Shown here one piece after another: positions 14,760 through 22,933 of a stretch of DNA of 64,000 nt. Position 1 is the first letter of the stretch; each line of letters opens with the position of its first letter. Made by a program: the position numbers and the translations under genes. Location: NCBI GenBank assembly GCA_036397635.1, contig DASWIP010000018.1, forward strand, positions 7,041 through 71,040. The letters run 5' to 3'. Under the pieces are notes generated by a model. That model was not told where the DNA came from. It did no database searches and was given only the letters and a program-made list of their open reading frames with translations. The stretch comes from DASWIP01 sp036397635. GTDB lineage: Bacteria > Actinomycetota > AC-67.

Positions 14760-16204
14760 ATCTCGCGCTGCCGCTGACGGCGCTCGGTCCCGCGGGTGCT
14801 GCGCTGCTGATCCTTGTCGGCGGCGGGAGTGCGCGCGCGCGCCGGGTGATCGCGCTCGCCGGCCTCGGCGCGGGCATCGGCGCGACGATCTTCGTGCTCG
14901 TACACACGATCCCCGGCGACCCGGCGGCAGCCCGGGGACTCGAGACCGACGCGTGGCGCGCCGGGCTGGCGCTGGGGGCGCTCGTGGTCGCGGCTGCCGG
15001 CATCCCATCCTCGAGCGAGCGAGGTACCACATCGACGACCGCGCATCTCGCGTCGGCTGCTGCGGCGGCGGGGGCGTTGATATCGACCGACGTCTTCACC
15101 GTCGCCGCGTTCCTCGTCGCTGCGACTGCGGCGAGCGTGCTCGCCTCGGCGCCGGACGGTGTGATCAACGGCATCAGGGCGGCACGGTGGTTCGTGCTGT
15201 CGGATGTCCTCGCGGTCGCGGGCCTGCTGCTCGCAGCCCAGGACGGCATGCGCGTCCCTCCCACGTTGTCGGGTTCGCCGGCTGCGTTGATCCTGGTCGC
15301 CGCCGCGATCCGGTCGGGCGCGGTGCCGTTCGTTCGCACGTTCAGCGATACGGCCGAGGTTGAGCCGTTGAGCGCATCGATCGCGCTCGGCCCCATGCGC
15401 GCGCAGGGGCTGTTGCTGGCGGGGTGGGTGGCGCTATCCGGAGGGGGCGGCGCGCGCGCGATGGCGATCGGCGGCGCCGTGGTGGCGGCGCTCGCGGCGC
15501 GCCGGGCGGCCCGCGAGGCGTCCGGGGGCGCAGCGCTCGCCGCGGCAGCGGCGCTCGTGCTCACCGGGCTCGGCATCGGCGGCGCCTCGGCGATCTCGGG
15601 TGCCGTGCTGCTCGCCGCCGGCTCCTTCGTCGGCGCTGCGTTGCTGTTGCTCGGCGGCGCGCGGGCCGCCTCTCCGACGATCGGCGCTGCGCCGCTGGGT
15701 GCGACGTTCCCCGGCGCCGCGGTGGTGTGCGCCGCCGCCCTGGCGCGCGGGATCGGCGAAGCCGGCGACCTGGCGGTCGCGCTGCCCGCCGCGCTCGCTC
15801 TTTTGTGGCTCGTTGTCGCCGGCGCGTCCGGCACCCGCGGGATCGCGGCGCGCGCGCATCCGATCTGGTTGATCCTTCCCGGGGCCGCCGCGCTGACGAT
15901 CGCGGTCGTCCCCGGGCGCGCGATGCGCGCGATCACAACCCCGGTCACGCCGTTCCTGGGTGCGGGTCGGCCGCTGACCGATCTCACCGGAGGGGTGCCC
16001 GACGATCTGGGCATCTTGTTCGCCATCGCGGCCGTCGGCGGGCTCGTCGCCGCGACACACCCGCGACCGTTGCTCGAGCAGCGCGCGTCGTCGCCGCCGG
16101 GGAGCGCGCTTCGGGTCCCGCGCTTCGTCAGCGGAGGGCTCGTTGCGGGGGCTGCGGGTGTGCTCGCCCTGCTCTGGGTAGGTATCCGCAGAGGATTCAT
16201 CTGA
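14756..16204 (+). CDS. Divergent proton-translocating antiporter-like membrane protein (NuoN/HyfF-like)
   Basis: A 482-residue membrane protein with about 13-14 hydrophobic helices. Two stretches resemble the NuoL/M/N-HyfF-Mrp family: INGIRAARWFVLSDVLAVAG at about 137-156 matches the helix usually reading AALKYFLLG, and AAIRSGAVPFVRTFSD at 183-198 matches the helix usually reading FKxxxxPFHxWxPD. In both, the lysine thought to carry protons is arginine (Arg186 in the second). No other complex I, Mrp or hydrogenase gene is in the window. The family link is inferred from these two motifs; function remains open. Start GTG at 14756 overlaps the preceding stop. Confidence 0.6.
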   Translation: MNLALPLTALGPAGAALLILVGGGSARARRVIALAGLGAGIGATIFVLVHTIPGDPAAARGLETDAWRAGLALGALVVAAAGIPSSSERGTTSTTAHLASAAAAAGALISTDVFTVAAFLVAATAASVLASAPDGVINGIRAARWFVLSDVLAVAGLLLAAQDGMRVPPTLSGSPAALILVAAAIRSGAVPFVRTFSDTAEVEPLSASIALGPMRAQGLLLAGWVALSGGGGARAMAIGGAVVAALAARRAAREASGGAALAAAAALVLTGLGIGGASAISGAVLLAAGSFVGAALLLLGGARAASPTIGAAPLGATFPGAAVVCAAALARGIGEAGDLAVALPAALALLWLVVAGASGTRGIAARAHPIWLILPGAAALTIAVVPGRAMRAITTPVTPFLGAGRPLTDLTGGVPDDLGILFAIAAVGGLVAATHPRPLLEQRASSPPGSALRVPRFVSGGLVAGAAGVLALLWVGIRRGFI

Positions 16205-16225
16205 CCGCCGAGGACGTTTCCATCG

Positions 16226-18394
16226 ATGAGCCGTAAGCCTCCGCGACGAACCTCACGCCCTTCTGCCGGGCGTGGTCGCGTCACGGCCGGCGCACGCGCC
16301 AAGCCGCGCAGCCGCCGGTCCGCGGGCGGCGGTCGCGTTCGCCGTGGTGTGCGCCGCGTCCTGGGCCTTGACCGGTCCCGCCGGTGGCGGCGTCTCCTCG
16401 TGCGCTGGGCGATCCTGGGGGCCGCGACGGTCATGCTGCTGCTCGTGCTGTTGGTCGGACTGGTGTACGCGTTCGTTGGGATCCCCGAGCCTGCCGACAT
16501 CGCCGTCGCTCAGTCCGCGCGCGTGATCGATCACCAGGGACGAGCGATCGGACGGATCAGCGCGGAGGCTGATCGGGTTTCGATCCCCCTGGAGCAGATG
16601 CCGCAGCACCTGCGCGACGCGGTGGTGGCCGTCGAGGACCGCTCCTTCTACACGCACCGGGGTGTCTCCCTTCCCTCGATCGCGCGCGCAGCGATACGCA
16701 ACGTCGTCAGCGGCGAAGTTCAGCAGGGCGGCAGCACCATCACACAGCAGTACGTGAAGAACGCCTTCGTTGGGAACGAGCGCACCGTTCTGCGCAAGGT
16801 GAAGGAGGCGGTGCTCGCGCTCAAGCTCGAGCGGCAGCGGTCGAAGGACGAGATCCTCGAACTGTATCTGAACACCATCTACCTGGGGCGCGGCGCGTAC
16901 GGGGTGCAGGCTGCCGCGCAGGCCTACTTCGGCAAGAACGCGGCTAAGCTCAAGCTTGCCGACAGCGCCATGCTCGCGGGCATGATCCACGCCCCCGAGT
17001 CCTACGACCCAGCCGGAGACCCCGAGGGTGTGCGCGACCGCCGCAACACCGTCCTGCGACTGATGCACGCCCAGGGCAGGATCGACGAGGAAGAACAAAG
17101 CGCGGCACGGGACGAACTCGTCAAGGTCCGGCGGCGCGTGGCGGGCGGGCTCGCGCCCCACGCGCTGGAGACTGCGCGCGAGCAGCTCGAGCGCGAGATC
17201 GGGCCGAGGAAGCTCTACGCCGGCGGCGTGACCGTGCAGCTGACGCTCGACCGTGTCATGCAGCGCGCGGCCGAGCGCGCGGTCCGGTCGGTCTACGACC
17301 GCGCGGACGATCCGGATGCCGCGCTGGTCGCGATCGATCCGAACACCGGTCACATACGGGCGCTGGTGGGCGCGCGCGACTTCGCCCGGCGCCAGCTCAA
17401 CATCGCGATGCGAGGGAAGCGTCAGCCGGGCAGCACGTTCAAAGGGATGGTGCTCGCGGCGGCGGTGGACGCCGAGCTGCCCACCTCGCAGAAGTACCGG
17501 GCCCCGGCGAAGAAGACCTTCGACATCCCGCCCAAGCCGTGGACGGTGAACAACTACGATCGAGCAGATCACGGAACGTTGACTGTTCGGCGTGCGACCG
17601 AGCTGAGCGTCAACACCGTCTACGCTCAGCTGATCCTCGACGTCGGGCCGGACCACGTCGCTCAGGTCGCGAACCTGCTCGGCATCGCCGAGGAGCTGCC
17701 GCCGGTACCCTCGCTGGCGCTGGGAACGATCGAGGTGACGCCGCTGAGCCTGACGTCTGCGTATGCGACCCTTGCCGCGCGCGGGGTCTTCCGGCCGCCG
17801 ACCCTGATCGACAGGGTGACCGACGCGGGGGGCGGGGTGCTCTTCGAGGCAGACCGTCCCGACGATCAGCGCGCGATCGAGGAGGGCACCGCCGACCGTG
17901 TGAACTTCGTGCTGCGGGGCGTGATCGAGCGCGGCACGGGGGCCGCGGCTCAGATCGGCCGGCCGGCCGCGGGGAAGACCGGTACGACCGAGGATTTCAA
18001 CGACGCGTGGTTCGCGGGTTACACCCCCGATCTCGCGACCGTGGTATGGAACGGGTACGCAGAGGGAGGCAAGAAGCTGCGGAACGTGCGCGGGCGGAAC
18101 GTGACCGGGGGATCGTTCCCCGCGGCCATATGGAAGGCCTTCATGCTGGAGGCGCTGGGGGATGTGCCGCCGAGCCCGTTCCCCGATCCACCGTCCGAGA
18201 AGAAGCCATCCCCCACCGCGACCCCGAGCCCCGAGAGCCCCAGCCCGACGCCGAGTCAGACGGTGATACCGAGCACGCCGAAGCCTTCAGGTTCGAGCAG
18301 CCTGACGCCATCCCCGACCGCCTCGAGCAGCCCGTCGCCGTCGAAGACGGTTTCCAGCAGCCCCACACCCGACCCCTCACCGGATACGACCTAG
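16226..18394 (+). CDS. Class A penicillin-binding protein (transglycosylase/transpeptidase)
   Basis: A 722-residue bifunctional peptidoglycan synthase. It has a basic cytoplasmic N-terminus, one membrane helix (about 65-87), a GT51 glycosyltransferase domain (VEDRSFYTHRGV, GGSTITQQYVKNAF, YLNTIYLGRGAYG) and a transpeptidase domain with Ser403 in STFK, SVN at 461-463 and KTGTT from Lys584. The last 60 residues are a Pro/Ser/Thr-rich tail outside the cell. It polymerises lipid II and cross-links stem peptides. Its position upstream of rpsF matches the actinobacterial ponA-type PBP (as near SCO3901). The next gene follows the stop codon without a gap. Confidence 0.94.
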   Translation: MSRKPPRRTSRPSAGRGRVTAGARAKPRSRRSAGGGRVRRGVRRVLGLDRSRRWRRLLVRWAILGAATVMLLLVLLVGLVYAFVGIPEPADIAVAQSARVIDHQGRAIGRISAEADRVSIPLEQMPQHLRDAVVAVEDRSFYTHRGVSLPSIARAAIRNVVSGEVQQGGSTITQQYVKNAFVGNERTVLRKVKEAVLALKLERQRSKDEILELYLNTIYLGRGAYGVQAAAQAYFGKNAAKLKLADSAMLAGMIHAPESYDPAGDPEGVRDRRNTVLRLMHAQGRIDEEEQSAARDELVKVRRRVAGGLAPHALETAREQLEREIGPRKLYAGGVTVQLTLDRVMQRAAERAVRSVYDRADDPDAALVAIDPNTGHIRALVGARDFARRQLNIAMRGKRQPGSTFKGMVLAAAVDAELPTSQKYRAPAKKTFDIPPKPWTVNNYDRADHGTLTVRRATELSVNTVYAQLILDVGPDHVAQVANLLGIAEELPPVPSLALGTIEVTPLSLTSAYATLAARGVFRPPTLIDRVTDAGGGVLFEADRPDDQRAIEEGTADRVNFVLRGVIERGTGAAAQIGRPAAGKTGTTEDFNDAWFAGYTPDLATVVWNGYAEGGKKLRNVRGRNVTGGSFPAAIWKAFMLEALGDVPPSPFPDPPSEKKPSPTATPSPESPSPTPSQTVIPSTPKPSGSSSLTPSPTASSSPSPSKTVSSSPTPDPSPDTT

Positions 18395-19669
18395 ATGCGC
18401 GCGCGCGCCACGCTGTCACCGGTCGTCGTCGTCGTGGTGGCCGCGACTCTGCTCACGCTGCTCGGCGGTTTCTGGATCAAGGATCGCTGCACGACCCACC
18501 ATTGGGATGGCTACCAGTATCGGAGTTCCTGTTACAACGACATCCTCGCGCTGTACTCGTTCCGGGGCCTGGGCGACCGCTTCCCGTACGTCTCCGGGGA
18601 CGGCGACGGCGACCCGCCGCCGGGAGAGCGATTCGATCTGGACGGGGACCTTGAGTATCCGGTCGGGACTGGTTTGTTCGTGGGCGCGATCGCCGCGATG
18701 GTCGACGACGGCCAGTCGTTCTTCCGATTGAACGCCCTGTTCCTCGCGATGGCGGCGCTGTTGGGCACCGGTTTGCTGCTGCTCATGGTGGAGGATCGTC
18801 GCCGGGTGCTGTTCTTCGCGCTGGGGACGCCACTGCTGCTCTACGCGTTCCACAACTGGGACCTGCTCGCGGTCACGCTGATGATCGGCGCGCTGCTCGC
18901 GTATCGAGAGACGGCGGATCGATCTGCAGGGCTGCTGATCGGCGTGGGTGCCGCGACCAAGCTGTTCCCCGGCGCACTGCTGCCGGGCATGGTGCTGTCG
19001 CGATGGCGGGAACGCGGGGCTGCGCCGGTCGCGATGATCGTCTGGGCCGCCATCGGATTCCTGACGCTGAACTTGCCGATCCTTCTGATCAACCCGCCCG
19101 GCTGGCTGTTCCCGTGGCGGTTCCAGTCGACACGGTTCCCGAACTTCGAGACCTCGTGGTTCATGATCTTCGAGCATGCCTCGGGCGGGAGCGCGACCGC
19201 GGACAGCTTCTGGTGGCGCACGTATCCCGAGCTGACCGGGTACCTGTCCGGCGCCTTGTTCGTGACGGGCTTGGGGCTGCTGATGTACGCCGAGTCCAAG
19301 CGCGAGCGAGCGCGCCCCTACGCGCTTGCGTTCGGTGCGATGCTGATCTTCCTGCTGACCGCGAAGGTGTATTCGCCGCAGTTCGCGCTGTGGTTGTTGC
19401 CATTCTTCGCGCTCGTGCGGATCCCGTGGTACGGCTTCGCAGCGTTCATCGTCACCGATGCGGCGGTGTGGTTCTCGATCAGCGCGTGGTTCCTGTCGCA
19501 GCCGTCGGTCTCCGCCGGGGATCCGGACCTGCGATTCCTGCTGCTCGAGATCGCCGTGTGGACGCGCTACGCGGCGCTTCTGTTCCTCCTCTGGCTTTCA
19601 CGACGCGCCGACGAGAACGTGATCGCGCCGGACGCGCGCGCGCCTGCTGGGGTACCCTCGATCGCATGA
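18395..19669 (+). CDS. GT87-like integral membrane glycosyltransferase
   Basis: A 424-residue membrane protein with about ten hydrophobic helices and an aspartate-containing first extracellular loop (WDGYQYRSSCYNDI, DGDLEYPVGTGLF), as in polyprenyl-phosphate-mannose-dependent GT87/DUF2029 enzymes. The segment NWDLLAVTLMIGALLAY and VGAATKLFPGALLP are typical of that family. It probably transfers a sugar from a lipid carrier to a cell-envelope acceptor outside the membrane. The ATG directly follows the PBP stop codon, so the two are cotranscribed; this pairing upstream of rpsF is conserved in Streptomyces. Donor and acceptor are unknown. Confidence 0.82.
   Translation: MRARATLSPVVVVVVAATLLTLLGGFWIKDRCTTHHWDGYQYRSSCYNDILALYSFRGLGDRFPYVSGDGDGDPPPGERFDLDGDLEYPVGTGLFVGAIAAMVDDGQSFFRLNALFLAMAALLGTGLLLLMVEDRRRVLFFALGTPLLLYAFHNWDLLAVTLMIGALLAYRETADRSAGLLIGVGAATKLFPGALLPGMVLSRWRERGAAPVAMIVWAAIGFLTLNLPILLINPPGWLFPWRFQSTRFPNFETSWFMIFEHASGGSATADSFWWRTYPELTGYLSGALFVTGLGLLMYAESKRERARPYALAFGAMLIFLLTAKVYSPQFALWLLPFFALVRIPWYGFAAFIVTDAAVWFSISAWFLSQPSVSAGDPDLRFLLLEIAVWTRYAALLFLLWLSRRADENVIAPDARAPAGVPSIA
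19653..19658 (+). promoter_or_regulatory. Possible internal -10 element for the HemQ-like gene
   Basis: TACCCT, 7 bases before the ATG at 19666, inside the 3' end of the GT87 gene. The start also overlaps the GT87 stop (ATGA), so translation by coupling and a separate leaderless transcript are both possible. Confidence 0.35.
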
Positions 19670-20361
19670 GCGAGCAGCGGCCGCACCCGCGCCAGATCGT
19701 TCGGTACGCGTTCTACAAGGCGGCGCCGTCGTGGGCGGCGCTCCCCGATGAGGACCGTGCCGCCGCGCGCAAGGAGCTCGCCGAAGTACTGCTCGGGTGG
19801 CGCGAGCGGATCCCGATGCTTCGCTCGTACTCCACCATCGGCACCCGCGGCGACGTCGACCTCCTGCTGTGGGAGGCGGCGCCCGACCTCGAGACGATCC
19901 ACGTGCTGGCGGCCGAGGTGCGCGCGACCGCGATGGGCCGTCACCTCACCGAGCCGCACTCGTTCCTCGCCATGACCAAGCGCTCGCCGTACGAGGACCG
20001 CCTCGACCCGGGCCGTCGGCAGAAGCTCCAGGTGAAGCCGGGCCGGGCCAGGTACCTCTTCGTCTATCCGTTCGTGAAGACGCGCGCGTGGTACCTGCTT
20101 CCCTTCGAGCAGCGCCAAGCGATGATGGACGCCCACATCGAGGTCGGACACCGCTACCCGCGCGTGAAGCTCAACACCACCTACTCGTTCGGCTTGGACG
20201 ACCAAGAGTTCGTGGTGGCGTTCGAGAGCGATCACCCCGAGGATTTCCTCGACCTGGTGATGGAACTGCGAGAGGCTGCCTCGAGCGGGTTCACCCTGCG
20301 CGATACCCCGATCTTCACCTGTCTGGCCGGCGAACCGGACGCCGTCCTGGCTGCCTGCTGA
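19666..20361 (+). CDS. hemQ: Chlorite dismutase-family heme protein (HemQ-like coproheme decarboxylase)
   Basis: A 231-residue Cld-superfamily protein. The family core is visible: RQIVRYAFYKAAPSWAAL, the central LLWEAAPDLETI, the segment YLFVYPFVKTRAWYLLPFEQ, the probable heme-ligand His in MMDAHIEVGHRYP and the end TTYSFGLDDQEFVVAFE. In Gram-positive bacteria such proteins are HemQ, which decarboxylates coproheme III to heme b in the last step of heme synthesis; the length fits. No other heme gene is nearby, so the HemQ role is inferred from family and phylum. Overlaps the previous gene by four bases. Confidence 0.88.
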   Translation: MSEQRPHPRQIVRYAFYKAAPSWAALPDEDRAAARKELAEVLLGWRERIPMLRSYSTIGTRGDVDLLLWEAAPDLETIHVLAAEVRATAMGRHLTEPHSFLAMTKRSPYEDRLDPGRRQKLQVKPGRARYLFVYPFVKTRAWYLLPFEQRQAMMDAHIEVGHRYPRVKLNTTYSFGLDDQEFVVAFESDHPEDFLDLVMELREAASSGFTLRDTPIFTCLAGEPDAVLAAC

Positions 20362-20442
20362 GCAGACTCCTCGGCCCCGGCTCGTCGTTGGCCGAACGCT
20401 CGGGGTGTTTGAGGTTTCCCGCTCTGGGTAGGGGAATCCCTC

Positions 20443-21888
20443 GTGTGGTCGATGCTCGGACGGGGGTTGGCGCGGCGCGTGGCGACGGCCACCGTCGTGG
20501 TGCTGACGGCCGGCGCCCTGCTTCTCGCCGATGCCTCGCCCATCGAGAGCCATCCCTCTCGCGCGCTGATCGTCACCGGGCGCGGATTCGGGCACGGCCG
20601 GGGCCTCGGGCAATGGGGCGCGCGCGGGATGGCCGAGCAGGGTGCCGACTGGCGCCGGATCGTGTCGCACTACTACCGAGCGGCCTCGGTGTCTCGCTCG
20701 CGGCCGATCGAGGTCATCCGCGTTCGGGTCCAGATCGCGCGCAGGATGATCGGGTGGAGCAGCAAGCCGTTCACCGTGGCCTCTGGTGATCGCCGCTCAA
20801 CGGTCCAGAAACCCGAGGCGCTCGTTCGCGTTCGGCGCGCCGGCGCGAAGCTGATCGTCGAGCGAGCACGCCGCCGGAGCGGGCCGTGGCGGCGGATGAT
20901 GGTGACCGAACAGGCGGTCGTCGTACGCGCGGGCCGCGCACCGGTCTGGCTGTTCAGACCGGGCGGGGGTCTGCGCGCATACGAAGGCGCGATCGTGGTC
21001 CGTCCTCGTCGCGAGCAGCTCGCCGCCGTCAACCATGTCGCGTTCGAGCGCTACGTAGCCTCGGTTCTGCCGCGCGAGATGCCGGCGTCCTGGCCGGGGC
21101 AAGCGCTGCGCGCGCAGGCCGTCGCTGCTCGCACCTACGCCGCCAACGTGGCGGTGCGCGCGCGGCGCGCCGGGATGACCCACGACATCTGCGCCTCTAC
21201 CGGGTGCCAGGTCTACGGCGGGGTCGCGTGGCGCGAGAGCCTCAGTGACCGGCCGACCATCTCGACCCATCCGCGCGCGACGGGGGCGACCCGGGCGACC
21301 GTAGATCGCATCCTCACCTATCGAGGCCGGGCGATCTTCGCCCAATATTCCTCCTCCACCGGCGGCTACACCGATCGCGGCGATGCGCCGTACCTGCGCG
21401 CGGTTCCCGATCCCGCCGATCGCATCTCGCCCCATCACGCCTGGCGCCGGGTGATCCCCGCGTCCGCGCTGGAGAGCCGTTGGCCGGACATCGGCACCGT
21501 GACGGGGGTGCGGGTGACCAAGCGCAGCGGCGTGGGCGCCTGGGGCGGCCGCGTCCGCCGGATGGTCGTCGAAGGCTCCCGAGGCCGTATCGGGCTCTCA
21601 GGCGACCGATTCCAGGCGGTTTTCGGCCTGCGGAGCGATTGGTACGTGGTGCGGTGGCGCCGCCACCTGTTCGCCCGGGACATGGGTGAGGGTGCACGCG
21701 GGCACGCGGTCCGGCATCTGCAGCACCGTCTCCTCGAGGAAGGGTTCTATCCACGCAGCGCGCCGAGGACGACGTACTTCGGCCCGATCACCAGGGACTC
21801 CCTGAAGCGCTACCAGCGCGCGCGCGGGATCTCCTCCACCGGCTATCTGGGGCCGAAGACCCGCCGGAGCCTGAACCGGCGGGCGTGA
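20443..21888 (+). CDS. SpoIID/LytB-domain protein with peptidoglycan-binding domain
   Basis: A 481-residue exported protein. A signal-like helix (about 12-30) is followed by GRGFGHGRGLGQWGARGMAE, the typical SpoIID/LytB opening, and by FERYVASVLPREMPASWP and QAVAARTYAANVA with ASTGCQVYGG and SSSTGGYT, the SpoIID core of a lytic transglycosylase-like fold. The C-terminus (about 415-481) is a peptidoglycan-binding type 1 domain (VRHLQHRLLEEGFYP, GPITRDSLKRYQRARG, GYLGPKTRRSLNR). The protein probably cleaves denuded glycan strands in the wall. SpoIID is named from endospore formers, but it occurs in non-sporulating actinobacteria too. Start GTG at 20443. Confidence 0.86.
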   Translation: MWSMLGRGLARRVATATVVVLTAGALLLADASPIESHPSRALIVTGRGFGHGRGLGQWGARGMAEQGADWRRIVSHYYRAASVSRSRPIEVIRVRVQIARRMIGWSSKPFTVASGDRRSTVQKPEALVRVRRAGAKLIVERARRRSGPWRRMMVTEQAVVVRAGRAPVWLFRPGGGLRAYEGAIVVRPRREQLAAVNHVAFERYVASVLPREMPASWPGQALRAQAVAARTYAANVAVRARRAGMTHDICASTGCQVYGGVAWRESLSDRPTISTHPRATGATRATVDRILTYRGRAIFAQYSSSTGGYTDRGDAPYLRAVPDPADRISPHHAWRRVIPASALESRWPDIGTVTGVRVTKRSGVGAWGGRVRRMVVEGSRGRIGLSGDRFQAVFGLRSDWYVVRWRRHLFARDMGEGARGHAVRHLQHRLLEEGFYPRSAPRTTYFGPITRDSLKRYQRARGISSTGYLGPKTRRSLNRRA

Positions 21889-21901
21889 GGTGCGATCCCG
21901 G

Positions 21902-22756
21902 TCAAGACGTTCGCGGTCCGCGCGCGATCCCGATCAGACAGAAGGACTCTTCCGCCGCCGGCCTGGCTTCGAAGTCGGATGCCAGGATCGCATTGCGAGC
22001 AGCGTTCGCATCCGTGATCCCCAGGACCGCGCGCAGTGTCGGGCGGATCGTCACGCGCACGCGGCCGGGCAGTTTGGCGAGCCAGCGTTCCGTGCGGGCG
22101 AGCCGGCCGGCGTCGCGCTGCTCGCGCGCTTCGGCGTCCCGCATCGCGCGTACCCGAGGCGAGTCCTCGCGGTAGAACATGCCGGCCACGTCGACCTGCG
22201 CGAAGTGCTCGGCCAGCGACCGGCGCAGATCCTCGGCGGTGAAGTCGCGGAGGTGGAACTCGTTGGCGGCTTCCGCCTCCGACATCTGCTTGATGTTGGG
22301 CGTGGCGACGTAGTGCCAGCCGTCGGGGCGCAGTGTCTGTGCCACCCCCCGCAGGTGTGCGTCGGTATCGCGGAAGTGCTCGATGACCTGGAGCGAGGAT
22401 ACGACGTCGAAGGCCCCGGGTTTGAAGGGAAGATGCTGGGCATCACACACGAGCCAGGCCTTGCGATCGGTGCCGTACCTGTCTCGTGCATGCCGGACCG
22501 CTTCGAGCGCATAGTCGCACCCGACGACCTCGCCGGCCGTCCGCGCGAGCAGCTCGACGCCGTAGCCCTCGCCACAGCCGATGTCGAGGACGTTGGCGCC
22601 GGGAGCGATGCGCTCGGCGAGGTCGTCGTAGCCGAACTTGTGGGCCTGGAAGCACCACGCCCACTCGGGTTCGTCGGGGAGGACGCGTTCGCCGGTGAAG
22701 CCGAGCGGCGAGGTGGGCTCGCCGTGCGCGTGCGCGTGGCCGTGGAGGTCGCTCAC
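21902..22756 (-). CDS. Class I SAM-dependent methyltransferase
   Basis: A 284-residue methyltransferase. Motif I is NVLDIGCGEGYGVELLA, the acidic motif II follows in EVVGCDYALEAV, and VVSSLQVIEHFRD carries motif IV. The N-terminus (HGEPTSPLGFTGERVLPDE) is a sequence seen in a group of actinobacterial methyltransferases encoded next to glycosyltransferase genes, which act on sugars or cell-wall lipids. No sugar gene is adjacent here, so the substrate is open. The GTG at 22756 follows a TAGGAT box at leaderless spacing. It converges with the SpoIID gene, 13 bases apart. Confidence 0.85.
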   Translation of the reverse strand: MSDLHGHAHAHGEPTSPLGFTGERVLPDEPEWAWCFQAHKFGYDDLAERIAPGANVLDIGCGEGYGVELLARTAGEVVGCDYALEAVRHARDRYGTDRKAWLVCDAQHLPFKPGAFDVVSSLQVIEHFRDTDAHLRGVAQTLRPDGWHYVATPNIKQMSEAEAANEFHLRDFTAEDLRRSLAEHFAQVDVAGMFYREDSPRVRAMRDAEAREQRDAGRLARTERWLAKLPGRVRVTIRPTLRAVLGITDANAARNAILASDFEARPAAEESFCLIGIARGPRTS

Positions 22757-22764
22757 GGCGTCGA

Positions 22765-22770
22765 ATCCTA
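22765..22770 (-). promoter_or_regulatory. -10 element of a leaderless methyltransferase transcript
   Basis: TAGGAT on the minus strand, 8 bases before the GTG at 22756. No Shine-Dalgarno sequence. Confidence 0.45.
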
Positions 22771-22776
22771 AAGGGA

Positions 22777-22902
22777 CGAGCCGCCTTCCACATGGGACGA
22801 CGGCTCGCAGGGGGAGCCAGTAGGCCCTTGCGGGCCAGCCTGGCCGGCAGGGACGAGCGTAGTCCCGGGGATGAGCCGACGGGTATGACCCAAACGGGTC
22901 AT
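22777..22902 (-). other. Hairpin-rich spacer between glutamate dehydrogenase and methyltransferase genes
   Basis: Reading on the minus strand, this spacer holds five hairpins in a row: ATGACCC-GTTT-GGGTCAT (22885-22902), GGGAC/GTCCC (22853-22869), GGCCA/TGGCC, GGCCC-GCAA-GGGCC (22826-22839, a GNRA-type loop) and CGAGCCG/CGGCTCG (22777-22807). The first probably terminates gdhA. The rest might form a structured RNA leader or sRNA; I match it to no known riboswitch. Confidence 0.4.
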
Positions 22903-22933
22903 TTCTTGGCGCGGATAGGGGATTGTCGCGGGC

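Noticed and set aside
13533..15032. Minus-strand frames of about 500 codons over DUF5318 and the membrane pair.
   Set aside because: Antisense to hydrophobic proteins; an alanine/valine-rich membrane gene gives open Arg/Ser-rich frames on the other strand.
22777..22902. Known riboswitch (SAM-IV, c-di-AMP or c-di-GMP type).
   Set aside because: The conserved cores of those classes that I know are not present; only generic hairpins are seen.
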